The notes: a model not told the origin generated them from the letters alone. Shown: positions 48,197 to 57,971, numbered from the stretch's first letter. The stretch is 64,000 nt of DNA from an uncultured Marinifilum sp. (GCF_963677195.1 NZ_OY781918.1:3274923-3338922); one strand, 5' to 3'. Translations and numbers: made by a program.

Positions 48197-51100
48197 ATGA
48201 TTTTTTTTATTGATAAAATAAAATATTTTTTTTGGCCTTTGCTATTATTAGTACTTAGTTATTGTGCTGTTGCTCAAAATTATAAATACGATTGCTATAC
48301 GGCCGATAATGGTTTGGCTCAAAATTATATTTACGCTATTGAACAAGATAATAATGGCTTTTTATGGATAGGTACAGGTAATGGAATATCTCGATTTGAT
48401 GGTCATAATTTTAAAACATTTAATACCAAGGATTCTCTTGTAAATAATTTTGTAACCTGCAGTTTTAAAGATAAAAATAGAATTTGGTTTGGTCACATGG
48501 ATGGTAATGTGAGTATTTTTCAGGAAGGAAAGTTTAAAATCATAAAAACAAAATTACAGGGAAAAAGTAGCATCAGCCAAATCGATATAGATAATTCTGG
48601 AAATATTTGGCTGGCATCTCAAATGAATGGATTGGTACAAATAAATAAAAATTCCTTGATGAAACATTTTTCTTTCGGGAAAAATTCTTTGCCTATCTAT
48701 TCGTTTAAATTTTTAAATAATAATGAACTAATTATTGGATCCATAGATGGTTTGTATTTTTGTAAAATTAATCGTCTCGATAAAATAGAAATTATCAAGA
48801 AAATTAATGAAATACCATCCACAAGAATAAGTAAGATTATTAAATCTTTAAGAAGCTTAAATTATATTATTGTAAGCGAGAACAGTGGAATTTTCAATTT
48901 AGAAGTTAATTTATCTGGTTTTAAGGTTTTGCCAATTACCCAAAATATTTCTTTCGATTTTTCTAAAATTCAATCAGTTTTCGAAGATCAGAATCTTAAT
49001 TTGTGGATTGCTACCTTTGGTCATGGTGTTTATTGTTTAAGTTATGATCAAAATTTATATTCGTTAAAAGAGAATTATAATACTAATAATGGTTTAAATT
49101 GTAACAATGTAAAATTAGTTTATAAAGATTCTGAAAATAATATATGGTTTAGTGTATTTGGAAAAGGACTTTCAAAATTAATAGACCCAGCCTACAGATA
49201 CTATGAGTTTGATGAAACAAAATATGGGGCATCTGTTTTTTCTGTTTACAATGGCTTTAAATATATCTGGTTTGGAACAGAACTTGGTTTAATTCGAAAA
49301 TTAAAATCAAATAATAATATTAAATTTTATGGTGACCTTAATGGATTACCAAACGATAAAATTACAGCTTTGCACCAAATTAATAATGATGAATTATGGA
49401 TAGGTACAGAGAAAAGTGGCATATATAAACTAAATATACCGAGTAATAAAATTATTCATCTTTATAATAAAAAAGGGATTCTCGAAAACTCAATAAACCA
49501 TATCACTAGCACTAATAATATTCTTTGGGTTGCTACAAAAAAAGGAGCATATTCTGTTAACTTACTAAATAATAAAAAAAAGTGGTACACTATGAGTGAA
49601 GGAGGACTACCTCATAATTGTGTAAATCATATTTTTATAAACTCTAAAGGTTATACCTTTTTATCCACCTTAAGTAGTTCTTTGGTGAAAATAAAAAATG
49701 ATTCTATTAGTAAATTGGATATAGCTCCCGATAATCCTTTTGTTAATATTAAATCTGTAGCTGAAGATAAGAATGGAGTACTTTGGGTAGGTACATTAGG
49801 GAATGGTTTGTATAAAATAGGTGATACCATTATTAATTATACAAGCTCTAATGGTTTATTGACAAATTATTGTTATTCACTTCTTTGTGATAATTATGAT
49901 CGTTTGTGGGTAACACACCGAGGTGGTATCACACGCATTAAACTTGATAATTTATTAATGAAGCCATTACAGGAAGATATTGGCCTAAGCAAAAATTGTG
50001 CTTTTAATGGAAATGCATCATGTTTATCTAATACAGGAGAGTTGTGGTTTGGTACAAATCAAGGAGTTCTAAAATTTATTCCCGAAATTGAAAATCAAAC
50101 TTCTTTAGAGGCAAAGCTAAGTATAACTTCTGTCGAAATTAACGATAAGCTTGTTGATTTTAAAGATGGAATATCTTTAAAACCTGGTAGATATAAAATA
50201 GATATATCTTACATTGGTGTTAATTTAAAGGATCCAAGGCTAATAAAATATAGATATCGTTTAAATGGTTTTGATGATAATTGGTCTTCGTTTACATCCG
50301 ACACTGAAGTTGTATTTCATAGTATTACCGATGGTAATTTTGATTTTAATTTGCAGGCAATAACTGGAGATGGGTTGATTAATTTAAGTCCTCTTAAGTT
50401 AAGTATAATTGTTAAAACGCCTATTTATAAACAAGCATGGTTTTACTTTTGTATGCTATTAATATTTATGGGTACTACTTTTTGGTATATTAAATTGCGA
50501 GAAAGAAAACTTAAAATTGCAAATAGAATTCTTGAAGAGAAAGTAAATATTCGAACACATGAAATTGTAAGACAAAAAGAAGAAATAGAAAGTCAAAGAG
50601 ATTTAATTAAAGTTAAAAACAAAGATATTACAGATAGCATTCGTTATGCAAGTCAAATTCAAACAGCTATTATTCCGCCTTTAAAATTTTTGCAAAATAA
50701 CATAAACGAATGCTTCTTAATTAATAAGCCCAAAGATATTGTAAGTGGCGATTTTTATTGGTGTACTAAAGTTGATACTAAGCTTGTTGTAGCATTGGCT
50801 GATTGCACAGGACATGGAGTTCCTGGCGCTTTTATGAGCATGTTGGGTGTAACATTGCTTAATGAAATTGTTATGCATCGAAAAATTCTAGAGCCCGATC
50901 AAATATTAAATCAACTTAAACAGGATATAATTATTTCTTTGCGCCAAAAAAAGGAAAATTCAACTTCTCGTGATGGCATGGACATGTCTCTTTTTGTATT
51001 TGATACAATATCAAAAAAAATGGAGTTTTCAGGAGCATTTAACTCCTTACTTTTGCTTAGAGATAACTCAATAAAAGTTTTAAAAGTCGATAGAATGCCA

Positions 51101-51376
51101 ATTGGCATTTACCATAATGGCACAAAAAAGTTTACCAAACAAGAACTTTTAATAGAGCCTAACGATATGCTTTATTTATATACCGATGGTTATCCCGATC
51201 AGTTTGGTGGTGATAAGGATAGACGATTTACTTCTAAACGTTTTAAACAAAAAATATTGGAAGTACACAAAGAACCTATACACATACAAAAGCAAATACT
51301 TGAAGATACTATTCTTAAATGGATGAATGGTAGAGAGCAAATTGACGACATAACATTGTTAGGAATTAGATTTTAA
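48197..51376 (+). CDS. Propeller/Y_Y_Y sensor with SpoIIE-type phosphatase output
   Basis: 1059 residues. The extracytoplasmic half is a close paralogue of the preceding kinase (matching start YTADNGLAQNYIYAIEQDNNG), with propellers, Y_Y_Y and one membrane helix (AWFYFCMLLIFMGTTFWYI). After a coiled coil, the cytoplasmic end is a PP2C/SpoIIE phosphatase: SGDFYW and ADCTGHGVPGAFMS carry the metal-binding Asp residues, and LYLYTDGYPDQFGG follows. Such domains dephosphorylate anti-sigma antagonists. The pair therefore reads related signals into two different outputs. Confidence 0.9.
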   Translation: MIFFIDKIKYFFWPLLLLVLSYCAVAQNYKYDCYTADNGLAQNYIYAIEQDNNGFLWIGTGNGISRFDGHNFKTFNTKDSLVNNFVTCSFKDKNRIWFGHMDGNVSIFQEGKFKIIKTKLQGKSSISQIDIDNSGNIWLASQMNGLVQINKNSLMKHFSFGKNSLPIYSFKFLNNNELIIGSIDGLYFCKINRLDKIEIIKKINEIPSTRISKIIKSLRSLNYIIVSENSGIFNLEVNLSGFKVLPITQNISFDFSKIQSVFEDQNLNLWIATFGHGVYCLSYDQNLYSLKENYNTNNGLNCNNVKLVYKDSENNIWFSVFGKGLSKLIDPAYRYYEFDETKYGASVFSVYNGFKYIWFGTELGLIRKLKSNNNIKFYGDLNGLPNDKITALHQINNDELWIGTEKSGIYKLNIPSNKIIHLYNKKGILENSINHITSTNNILWVATKKGAYSVNLLNNKKKWYTMSEGGLPHNCVNHIFINSKGYTFLSTLSSSLVKIKNDSISKLDIAPDNPFVNIKSVAEDKNGVLWVGTLGNGLYKIGDTIINYTSSNGLLTNYCYSLLCDNYDRLWVTHRGGITRIKLDNLLMKPLQEDIGLSKNCAFNGNASCLSNTGELWFGTNQGVLKFIPEIENQTSLEAKLSITSVEINDKLVDFKDGISLKPGRYKIDISYIGVNLKDPRLIKYRYRLNGFDDNWSSFTSDTEVVFHSITDGNFDFNLQAITGDGLINLSPLKLSIIVKTPIYKQAWFYFCMLLIFMGTTFWYIKLRERKLKIANRILEEKVNIRTHEIVRQKEEIESQRDLIKVKNKDITDSIRYASQIQTAIIPPLKFLQNNINECFLINKPKDIVSGDFYWCTKVDTKLVVALADCTGHGVPGAFMSMLGVTLLNEIVMHRKILEPDQILNQLKQDIIISLRQKKENSTSRDGMDMSLFVFDTISKKMEFSGAFNSLLLLRDNSIKVLKVDRMPIGIYHNGTKKFTKQELLIEPNDMLYLYTDGYPDQFGGDKDRRFTSKRFKQKILEVHKEPIHIQKQILEDTILKWMNGREQIDDITLLGIRF

Positions 51377-51405
51377 ATAAGTTTTAGAATAATAATCAAT
51401 ATAAA

Positions 51406-51431
51406 AGGGCTTAACGCAAAAGTTAAGCCCT
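51406..51431 (-). terminator. Terminator between the sensor gene and cysK
   Basis: Perfect 10-bp stem AGGGCTTAAC/GTTAAGCCCT with 6-nt loop. The T-run is on the minus strand, so it mainly ends the cys transcript, but it can serve both sides. Confidence 0.85.
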
Positions 51432-51450
51432 CTAAAAATTTTAATTTTAT

Positions 51451-52359
51451 TTAGAACAAACCATCTACAGAAAGGTAACGTTCTCCGGTATCATAATTAA
51501 ATGTTAGAATAGTGGCTTTAGAATCAATTTCTGCAATTTTTTTTGATACAGCCGCTAACGAAGCTCCGGTAGAAATACCAGCCAAAACACCTTCTTTAAT
51601 AGCCAATTCTTTAACTTTTGCAAACGATTCTTCCTTGCTCACCTGAATGCTTCCGTTTAAAAGCTCGGTATTTAAATTTTTAGGTATAAATCCGGCTCCA
51701 ATTCCCTGCAGTGGGTGCGGACCAGGTTTTCCACCAGAAATAACCGGCGATGCTTCGGGTTCTACTGCAAATACTTGCAAGTTTGGAAATTTCTGCTTTA
51801 AAATTTCAGCTACTCCACTAATGTGTCCACCTGTGCCAACTCCGGTAATTAAATAATCAATTCCATTAGGAAAATCATTAATAATTTCCAAGGCTGTAGT
51901 TTTTCTGTGAATGTCTATATTCGATTCATTATCGAACTGTGATGGCATCCAGGAGTTTTTATTTTCTGAAATTAACTCTTCAGCTTTTGCAATTGCTCCA
52001 TTCATTCCTTTTTCTCTTGGGGTTAGAACAAATTCGGCGCCATAAGCTGCCATTAAACTTCTTCGTTCTACAGACATAGATTCGGGCATTACCAAAATAA
52101 TTTTATAGCCTTTTACAGCTGCAACCATTGCTAAACCAACTCCCGTATTTCCCGATGTTGGCTCAATTATTACCGATCCTTTTTTTAATAAACCATTTTT
52201 TTCTGCTGTTTCAACCATTGCCAAAGCAATACGGTCTTTTATACTTCCTCCCGGGTTAACGCGTTCTAATTTCATCCATACATTTGCATTATTAAAAATT
52301 TTGTTAAGCTTAACAACGGGAGTATTTCCAATTCCTTCTAATATATTGTTTAATTTCAT
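51451..52359 (-). CDS. cysK: Cysteine synthase (O-acetylserine sulfhydrylase)
   Basis: PLP enzyme making cysteine from O-acetylserine and sulfide. 302 residues. PLP lysine K41 in NPGGSIKDR, the substrate loop [11 protein letters not shown] and the glycine loop [10 protein letters not shown] are intact. It lies 11 bases after cysE on the same strand, so both come from the same cysteine-leader transcript. Confidence 0.94.
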   Translation of the reverse strand: MKLNNILEGIGNTPVVKLNKIFNNANVWMKLERVNPGGSIKDRIALAMVETAEKNGLLKKGSVIIEPTSGNTGVGLAMVAAVKGYKIILVMPESMSVERRSLMAAYGAEFVLTPREKGMNGAIAKAEELISENKNSWMPSQFDNESNIDIHRKTTALEIINDFPNGIDYLITGVGTGGHISGVAEILKQKFPNLQVFAVEPEASPVISGGKPGPHPLQGIGAGFIPKNLNTELLNGSIQVSKEESFAKVKELAIKEGVLAGISTGASLAAVSKKIAEIDSKATILTFNYDTGERYLSVDGLF

Positions 52360-52370
52360 ACTTTTAATTT

Positions 52371-53210
52371 TTATATTTGAAAATTAATGATTTTACTTTC
52401 GTCTAAATTTGTGCGAACTTTTGTTTTATGTGTGTGATAAACAATACTATCCGAATCGATACTGGATGTTAACCATACATTACCGCCAATAATACTATTT
52501 CGTCCTATTATGGTGTTGCCACCTAATATGGTAGCTCCAGAATAAATAATAACATTTTCTTCAACAGTAGGGTGTCTTTTTATATTGGCAAGATTTTTCT
52601 TTACTTGTAATGCACCCAAAGTAACGCCCTGATATATTTTTACATTTCTTTTTATAATTGCAGTTTCGCCAATTACCACACCAGTACCATGATCTATAAA
52701 AAAAGAATCTCCAATTGTTGCACCAGGGTGAATATCAATGCCTGTTTTTGTGTGAGAGTATTCACTCATTAACCTTGGTATTACAGGCACTTTAAGCTGA
52801 TATAATACATGACTTAATCGATAAACCATTATGGCGTAAAAGCCCGGATAAGCGATAATAACTTCACCTATGCTTTTGGCAGCAGGATCGAATTTTTGTA
52901 TTGCTTCAGCATCTTTTAGCAAAGCTCGATAAACCGATGGTAATTGCTTAATAAAGTCATGGGTTATTTTCTCCAGAGGTGCATTTAATTCATTTTTTAC
53001 TGGTAATAAAAGTAATTTTAAGCTTGCCTCTAATTGATACAATAAAGATTCTTGTTCACAACTACTTTTAGACCGTCGTGCACTTATGGGGAATAAAGAA
53101 TTCATCGATTGTTCAACAAACTTTTGAGCCAAATCGCGCGAAGGCATGTCGTAATCTGAATTTGTTCTAGAAGATTGTAGTTCTTCCATTACTTTAGATA
53201 GGTAACTCAT
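52371..53210 (-). CDS. cysE: Serine O-acetyltransferase
   Basis: Acetylates serine, the committing step of cysteine synthesis. 279 residues: helical N-terminal domain and left-handed beta-helix of hexapeptide repeats ([40 protein letters not shown]). The catalytic His-Asp region is [11 protein letters not shown]. It starts about 97 bases after a leader frame ending in six Cys codons, so expression is probably sensed through Cys-tRNA. The C-terminal tail needed for CysK binding ends in Ile (KIINFQI), as in E. coli. Confidence 0.93.
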   Translation of the reverse strand: MSYLSKVMEELQSSRTNSDYDMPSRDLAQKFVEQSMNSLFPISARRSKSSCEQESLLYQLEASLKLLLLPVKNELNAPLEKITHDFIKQLPSVYRALLKDAEAIQKFDPAAKSIGEVIIAYPGFYAIMVYRLSHVLYQLKVPVIPRLMSEYSHTKTGIDIHPGATIGDSFFIDHGTGVVIGETAIIKRNVKIYQGVTLGALQVKKNLANIKRHPTVEENVIIYSGATILGGNTIIGRNSIIGGNVWLTSSIDSDSIVYHTHKTKVRTNLDESKIINFQI

Positions 53211-53246
53211 TGATATATAGTTTAAGACGTTTGAATATGCCCAATT

Positions 53247-53274
53247 TTACAGGAGATATATTATTTCCCTGTAA
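53247..53274 (-). promoter_or_regulatory. Hairpin between the Cys leader and cysE
   Basis: Arms TTACAGG and CCTGTAA (7 bp) with a 14-nt loop, 37 bases before cysE. No T-run follows on the minus strand, so it is not a standard terminator; it may sequester or expose the cysE start. Confidence 0.5.
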
Positions 53275-53306
53275 TTTTAATTATTTGATAGATTTAGAAG
53301 TATCAA

Positions 53307-53393
53307 TTAACAACAACAGCAACAACAATAGTTTTTCTTGTTGTAATCTAATATTTGGGGATAGTTCGAAAAGTAGATTTTAGAAGATAGCAT
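53307..53393 (-). CDS. Cysteine leader peptide (28 aa, six terminal Cys)
   Basis: Starts at ATG 53393-53391 (MLSSKIYFSN) and ends KKNYCCCCCC then TAA. The six Cys codons (five TGT, one TGC) are consecutive and directly precede the stop, a composition not expected by chance. It is upstream of, and co-directional with, cysE-cysK. Ribosomes would stall here when Cys-tRNA is short, which could alter folding of the 97-base spacer. Cys-rich upstream frames are known from mycobacteria; here no intrinsic terminator follows, so translational control is more likely. Confidence 0.78.
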   Translation of the reverse strand: MLSSKIYFSNYPQILDYNKKNYCCCCCC

Positions 53394-53403
53394 ATTAACA
53401 TCA

Positions 53404-53419
53404 ACCGAAGAGCTTCGGT
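53404..53419 (-). promoter_or_regulatory. Inverted repeat just upstream of the Cys leader
   Basis: ACCGAAG/CTTCGGT with a 2-nt centre lies 11 bases before the leader start. It could be an operator or a 5' hairpin of the leader RNA. Confidence 0.5.
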
Positions 53420-53476
53420 GATTAAAAGATGTTTTATTATGCTTAAAATTCCTTTTCATATAGTAGTTTATAAGAA

Positions 53477-53503
53477 CAAACTTATGAAAAAAAAATTAAA
53501 CAA
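53477..53503 (-). promoter_or_regulatory. Candidate cysE-cysK promoter
   Basis: On the minus strand TTG (53501-53503), 16 bases, then TAAGTTTG (53477-53484), matching the TAnnTTTG -7 box. The spacing is shorter than usual. It would start the RNA near 53470, upstream of the inverted repeat and leader. Confidence 0.45.
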
Positions 53504-53622
53504 GACATCGACCTCTTAAAATTTTTGTTAAAAAAATGTTATTTATTAAAACATATTAAAATAGGTCTGAAACTGCATTCTTATTAATTTTTTATATATT
53601 CAATAATAAAAATACAATTAAT

Positions 53623-53832
53623 ATGAATAGTTCTGGATATATATGCCCAAAATGCGGTAATAAACATTTCGAAACAGACGAATTTAGGGCAACAGGGGGT
53701 GCATTTGCTAAAATTTTCGATGTTCAAAATAAAAAATTTACAACAGTTACTTGTACTCGTTGTTCGTATACCGAAATTTATAAAGCTAGCACTAGTCAGC
53801 TTGGTAATATTTTCGATTTTTTTACCAACTAA
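53623..53832 (+). CDS. Zinc-ribbon protein (DUF2082-like)
   Basis: 69 residues with two CxxC knuckles (C8/C11 and C44/C47), the zinc ribbon of the small putative nucleic-acid-binding DUF2082 family. The end (LGNIFDFFTN) is typical of it. Cytoplasmic; function unknown. It is 10 bases upstream of the phosphatase gene, so probably co-transcribed. Confidence 0.75.
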   Translation: MNSSGYICPKCGNKHFETDEFRATGGAFAKIFDVQNKKFTTVTCTRCSYTEIYKASTSQLGNIFDFFTN

Positions 53833-53842
53833 AATTTATTTA

Positions 53843-54313
53843 ATGACAAAGAAATTACTTTTTGTGTGTTTAGGAAACATTTGTCGCTCGCCCAGTGCCG
53901 AAGCTGTAATGAATGCTTTCATTAAAAAAAATATGTTAGATCATAATATAAAATGTGATTCGGCAGGAACTGCTGCCTGGCATACTGGCGAAAAAGCCGA
54001 TGCCAGAATGAGAGCTCATGCCGCTAAAAGATCTTATGAGCTAACAAGTATTGCGCGTAAATTTGATGCAGAAATCGACTTTAAAAAATTTGATTTAATA
54101 ATAGGAATGGATCAGCAAAATATCACTGATTTGGAAAGCTTGGCAAAAAATGAGAATGAACTAAATAAAATTAAATCGATGACCGATTATTGTAGCAGAT
54201 TTAGTAAGCATAATTCGGTTCCGGACCCATACTATGGCGGTTCTGATGGATTTGAGCTGGTATTGGATATTTTAGAAGATGCATGTGAAGGATTGCTTAA
54301 AGAAATAAATTAA
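53843..54313 (+). CDS. Low-molecular-weight protein tyrosine phosphatase
   Basis: 156 residues from ATG 53843, chosen because the family begins with the P-loop: FVCLGNICRSPSAEAV holds the CX5R motif (C9, R15). The general-acid Asp is in VPDPYYGG near the C terminus. It dephosphorylates Tyr-phosphate, perhaps on a capsule or exopolysaccharide kinase; no such kinase is in the window. It abuts the next gene with no gap. Confidence 0.9.
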   Translation: MTKKLLFVCLGNICRSPSAEAVMNAFIKKNMLDHNIKCDSAGTAAWHTGEKADARMRAHAAKRSYELTSIARKFDAEIDFKKFDLIIGMDQQNITDLESLAKNENELNKIKSMTDYCSRFSKHNSVPDPYYGGSDGFELVLDILEDACEGLLKEIN

Positions 54314-55183
54314 ATGAAAGAAGTAGAGATTGTAAGGAAAATTGAAAGTTGGGCAGGGAAGAAGATTATTAATTGCAAACCTGTTTCTGGTGGATCTATT
54401 TCCAAAACAATACAGGTGATTTTTGAAGATAATAGTTCTTGTTTTCTTAAAATAGCTGAACAATTGCCAGATTTTTTTCTGAAAGAGGCTAACTGCTTAA
54501 AAGAGATCAAAAAGGTAAATTGTATTCGAGTGCCTGAAGTATTATTGCTCGATGATAATTTTTTATTGCTGGAATATATCGAGCAGGGGCCTAAAAATTC
54601 TGATTTCTATACTCGTTTTGGAAAACAACTTTCTATCCTACATTCTCGTACTGCATTTAAGTTTGGTTTTAAAGAGGATAATTATATCGGTTTAACAAAT
54701 CAGCTTAATATTCCTAATGCTAACGAGGCAGAAAACTGGACAGATTTTTATTATAACAAACGACTTTTATATCAATATAAATTAGCTGAGAAAAATGGAT
54801 TTGCAGGCAATGAGCTAAAAAATGGTTTTCTTTTACTCGAAAACAGAATAGAAGAAATACTAGAAGGGAGCGAAGAAAAACCGACTCTTATTCATGGCGA
54901 TTTGTGGAGTGGTAATTTTCTGTGCGATATAGATTCTAATCCTGTACTTATTGATCCTGCTGTTTATTATGGTCATAGAGAAGCAGAATTGGCCATGACA
55001 AAGCTTTTTGGAGGCTTCTCAGATGATTTTTATTACTCTTATTCAAAACAGAAGCCTCTGCCACAAGGTCATGATTACAGAGAGAATATCTATTCCTTAT
55101 ATCATGTCCTTAATCATTTAAATTTGTTTGGTAATTCTTATTACGGACAAGCAGTACGATTGGTGTGGTCTTACTTGCATTAG
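54314..55183 (+). CDS. Fructosamine kinase family protein
   Basis: 289 residues, aminoglycoside-phosphotransferase-like fold. The catalytic loop LIHGDLWSGNFL and the metal-binding DPAVYYGHREAELAM are the fructosamine-3-kinase signatures. Bacterial members phosphorylate ribulosamines or fructosamines on glycated protein, promoting deglycation; it may pair with the preceding phosphatase. It starts directly after the phosphatase stop and its end overlaps cbiA by 4 bases on the opposite strand. Confidence 0.88.
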   Translation: MKEVEIVRKIESWAGKKIINCKPVSGGSISKTIQVIFEDNSSCFLKIAEQLPDFFLKEANCLKEIKKVNCIRVPEVLLLDDNFLLLEYIEQGPKNSDFYTRFGKQLSILHSRTAFKFGFKEDNYIGLTNQLNIPNANEAENWTDFYYNKRLLYQYKLAEKNGFAGNELKNGFLLLENRIEEILEGSEEKPTLIHGDLWSGNFLCDIDSNPVLIDPAVYYGHREAELAMTKLFGGFSDDFYYSYSKQKPLPQGHDYRENIYSLYHVLNHLNLFGNSYYGQAVRLVWSYLH

Positions 55184-56481
55184 TCGAATAGTGCTTTTAT
55201 AAGATCAATTTCGCCACCATAAAAATGAATATACGAAGCAACGGTATTCTTCTTTTTAAAGATAAGAGTATCTAGTTTTTTTTCTCTTGCCGAATATACC
55301 TCTCCAATACTATATTTTATTTCAGCCTTGTTTATATTAGAATAATGAAATTCATGACCAAATAAAACTTTATTGTTAATAATAACTTTACGATAGCCCA
55401 AATGAAGCTTCATATTTTCCATTGTAGAATTTTGCTTGAGGAAACCTACCATTGGATATTTAACAGATTGTTTATCAATGATATTATCACATAAGTACAT
55501 CATGCCACCACATTCAGCTAAAACTTTACCATCATTTTCGCAATATTCAAGAATTTTCCTTTTCAAGCTTATATTTTCACTTAATTCTTTTAGGTATAAT
55601 TCTGGATAACCACCTGCAAAATAAAGTAAATCCGCTTTTGGAAGTTCTTTGTCGCGAATAGGTGAAAAATAGCTTATTTCTCCTATTTTTTCGAGAGCTT
55701 TTAAATTCTCATGATATGTAAAATTAAAAGCTTCATCTTTAGCAACAGCAATTCGTAAATTACCCTTTTCGTTTTCTGTTACTTTCTCAGGATAATTTAT
55801 TTTTTTTGAGCTAATCTCAATTAAACGATCAATATTTACTGTTTTTGAAATATGAGCAGCTATTTTTTCAATTTTTGCCTCATATTTATCTAATGATGAA
55901 ATTTGCAGACCTAAATGTCGCGAAGGCAAGCTTATTTCTTCCTTCTTAGCAACATATCCTAAAGCTTCAACGCCTACATCGTTGCAAGCATCTTTTAAGA
56001 ACTGATAATGAGATTCTCCAGAAACAAAATTAAAGATTACTCCTGCAACATTAATTCCCTTATAAAAGTTCTTAAAACCATATAAAAGAGGAGCTACCGA
56101 ATATGCAGTTGCTTTTGCATTAACAACTAAAATTACAGGAATATCAAGGAGTTCTGCAATTTCGGCAGAGCTGCCTTTCATTTTTTTTGCTCCATCAAAA
56201 AGTCCCATTACTCCTTCAACTATAGAAATATCTTTAGTTGCAGAATATTTATTGTATAGATTTTTTGCATGTTCTTCACTGCTCATAAATGTATCTAAAT
56301 TAATAGAAACATTACCCGATGCCCATTCATGATGCTTAGTATCTAAATAATCCGGACCACATTTAAATGCTTGTACTTGAAATCCTCTATTACTTAAAAT
56401 TCTTAGTAAACCTTGGGTTATTGTAGTTTTTCCACTATTACTAGAAGGTGCAGCAATTAAAAATTGTGGTTTTATAATCAT
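55180..56481 (-). CDS. cbiA: Cobyrinate a,c-diamide synthase
   Basis: ATP- and glutamine-dependent amidation of cobyrinic acid in vitamin B12 synthesis. About 433 residues from ATG 56481; a start 20 codons upstream is possible but lies before the conserved IIKPQFLIAAPSSNSGKTT P-loop. The C-terminal glutaminase has its nucleophile Cys in LAECGGMMYL. No other cobalamin gene is near, so it is an isolated pathway gene here; salvage or a scattered pathway are both possible. Confidence 0.9.
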   Translation of the reverse strand: MIIKPQFLIAAPSSNSGKTTITQGLLRILSNRGFQVQAFKCGPDYLDTKHHEWASGNVSINLDTFMSSEEHAKNLYNKYSATKDISIVEGVMGLFDGAKKMKGSSAEIAELLDIPVILVVNAKATAYSVAPLLYGFKNFYKGINVAGVIFNFVSGESHYQFLKDACNDVGVEALGYVAKKEEISLPSRHLGLQISSLDKYEAKIEKIAAHISKTVNIDRLIEISSKKINYPEKVTENEKGNLRIAVAKDEAFNFTYHENLKALEKIGEISYFSPIRDKELPKADLLYFAGGYPELYLKELSENISLKRKILEYCENDGKVLAECGGMMYLCDNIIDKQSVKYPMVGFLKQNSTMENMKLHLGYRKVIINNKVLFGHEFHYSNINKAEIKYSIGEVYSAREKKLDTLIFKKKNTVASYIHFYGGEIDLIKALFD

Positions 56482-56552
56482 ATTAGAATATTTTGAGCAG
56501 GCAAAAATAGAATTAAAATTTGGACTATTTAAGTCCATCAAAATAAATTTTG

Positions 56553-57263
56553 TTAAGGAATAAAAAAATCTTCGGCTATACTTTCTAATACTTTATAATT
56601 AATAAGGTTCCCATTTTTGTGATATTCTTCCATTTTAACCAATCCAACATTAATTGCATACCATTCAACAATCTTTGTTTTACTTTTCGAAATACCAGAA
56701 AACGATATTTTCTCTGTTGAAATTCTATAGCAATTAAATTTTCCGGCAGGAGTTTCAATATTTTCTTTCCCATCAACTTTTCGATTGATTAATAAGACAT
56801 TCATCGACATAAGAACAGAGCCTGTTCCTCTCAAAATATTTGCACGACAAGTAGCCTCAGGTAATATTTGTCCAATTTTTGGCTTAAGGGGTAACATAAC
56901 ACTATCAGCATTTATTTTTACAACCATTTTTTGATAAGAATCTAATTTAATTGGATCTAGGTATCGTTCCGATCCCATAAAAAAATTAGAATCTTTATTG
57001 GTAAAATGAAAATATTGATAAAAGGTATTTTGCTTTGCTGTTGTTATTTCTGATTCGATATTAAATTTTAATGATCCTTGTTTATCTTTTGATTTACCCG
57101 AAAGTTGCCAAATCTCAGTATATAATTCTCTGTTTTTTTGATCGTAAGTAACATATTTGGCTTTAAAATTTCTTTTTGATGGAATATAAGAGTAATCTCT
57201 CTGACCAAAAGCTAAAACGCTGGAAAAAATAATTAATAATATACTTGAGTAAAGGATTTTCAT
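56553..57263 (-). CDS. Secreted TapB/DUF3108-like protein
   Basis: About 236 residues from ATG 57263 (MKILYSSILLIIFSSVLAFGQ is a clear signal peptide). The mature part is beta-rich with the ETPAGKFNCYRIS and VEWYAINVGLVKMEEY segments typical of TapB-like/DUF3108 proteins, thought to be envelope-associated. Function unknown. It lies 70 bases upstream of cbiA on the same strand. Confidence 0.6.
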   Translation of the reverse strand: MKILYSSILLIIFSSVLAFGQRDYSYIPSKRNFKAKYVTYDQKNRELYTEIWQLSGKSKDKQGSLKFNIESEITTAKQNTFYQYFHFTNKDSNFFMGSERYLDPIKLDSYQKMVVKINADSVMLPLKPKIGQILPEATCRANILRGTGSVLMSMNVLLINRKVDGKENIETPAGKFNCYRISTEKISFSGISKSKTKIVEWYAINVGLVKMEEYHKNGNLINYKVLESIAEDFFIP

Positions 57264-57468
57264 TAGCAAAAATTACATTATAAGTTAGTATGAAAATATA
57301 AATTTACATAAATTATAAGAATCATAAAATTATCTTATCCCTTATTTTATCTACTACTATGGAGATTCTAAATAAGGATAATTTACCCTACTTATTACTT
57401 AAATTTCCTATATTCGTCGTTCTCAATCTTCAAATCAACCTACTTGTTTAATAGATTAAATAATTAGT

Positions 57469-57963
57469 ATGAGAAAAAGTATTATTGCAGGTTCAATTTT
57501 ATTATGTGCCTTGTTTTCCTTATCCTGTGGCAACAGCAAAGATGATATAGAAGATTCGTTAAATGTGATTAATGATGAAATTTTAAACTTGGTAAATGAA
57601 GTTCGGATTTCAGGAATTGTATGTGGAGAAACTTATTATCCTCCTGTTCAAAAATTAAGTAGGAGCTTAAAATTAGAACAGCTTGCTTTAAACCATAGTC
57701 AGGATATGTTCGACAATAATTTTTGCGAGCATATATCTTCCGATGGAACTTCCTTTACCGATCGCTTAATTAATATTTCTTATAATTTTATTTATGCAGG
57801 GGAGAATATTGCAAATGGCTACAGCTCCGAACAAGCGGTCGTAAATGCCTGGTTAAGTAGTCAGGCACATTGTGCCAATATCATGAATTCTAATTTTACA
57901 GAAATGGGAGTGGGACGAGTAGGGAATTATTGGACTCAAGATTTTGGAACACCTAAACAATAG
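57469..57963 (+). CDS. CAP/SCP-domain lipoprotein
   Basis: 164 residues. The signal peptide ends in the lipobox SLSC with lipidated Cys20. A CAP domain follows: ALNHSQDMFDNNFCEHISSD supplies His ligands, then AGENIANGY, VVNAWLSSQAHCANIM and MGVGRVGNYWTQDFG. Bacterial CAP proteins are exported and of mostly unknown function. Followed by a strong terminator. Confidence 0.85.
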   Translation: MRKSIIAGSILLCALFSLSCGNSKDDIEDSLNVINDEILNLVNEVRISGIVCGETYYPPVQKLSRSLKLEQLALNHSQDMFDNNFCEHISSDGTSFTDRLINISYNFIYAGENIANGYSSEQAVVNAWLSSQAHCANIMNSNFTEMGVGRVGNYWTQDFGTPKQ

Positions 57964-57971
57964 CGTATAAA

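Noticed and set aside
53699..53842. N-terminal extension of the tyrosine phosphatase frame
   Set aside because: It overlaps the zinc-ribbon gene and precedes the conserved P-loop start; the ATG at 53843 fits the family.
56482..56541. Upstream start for cbiA
   Set aside because: The extra 20 residues precede the conserved P-loop region and are not conserved-looking; ATG 56481 is preferred.
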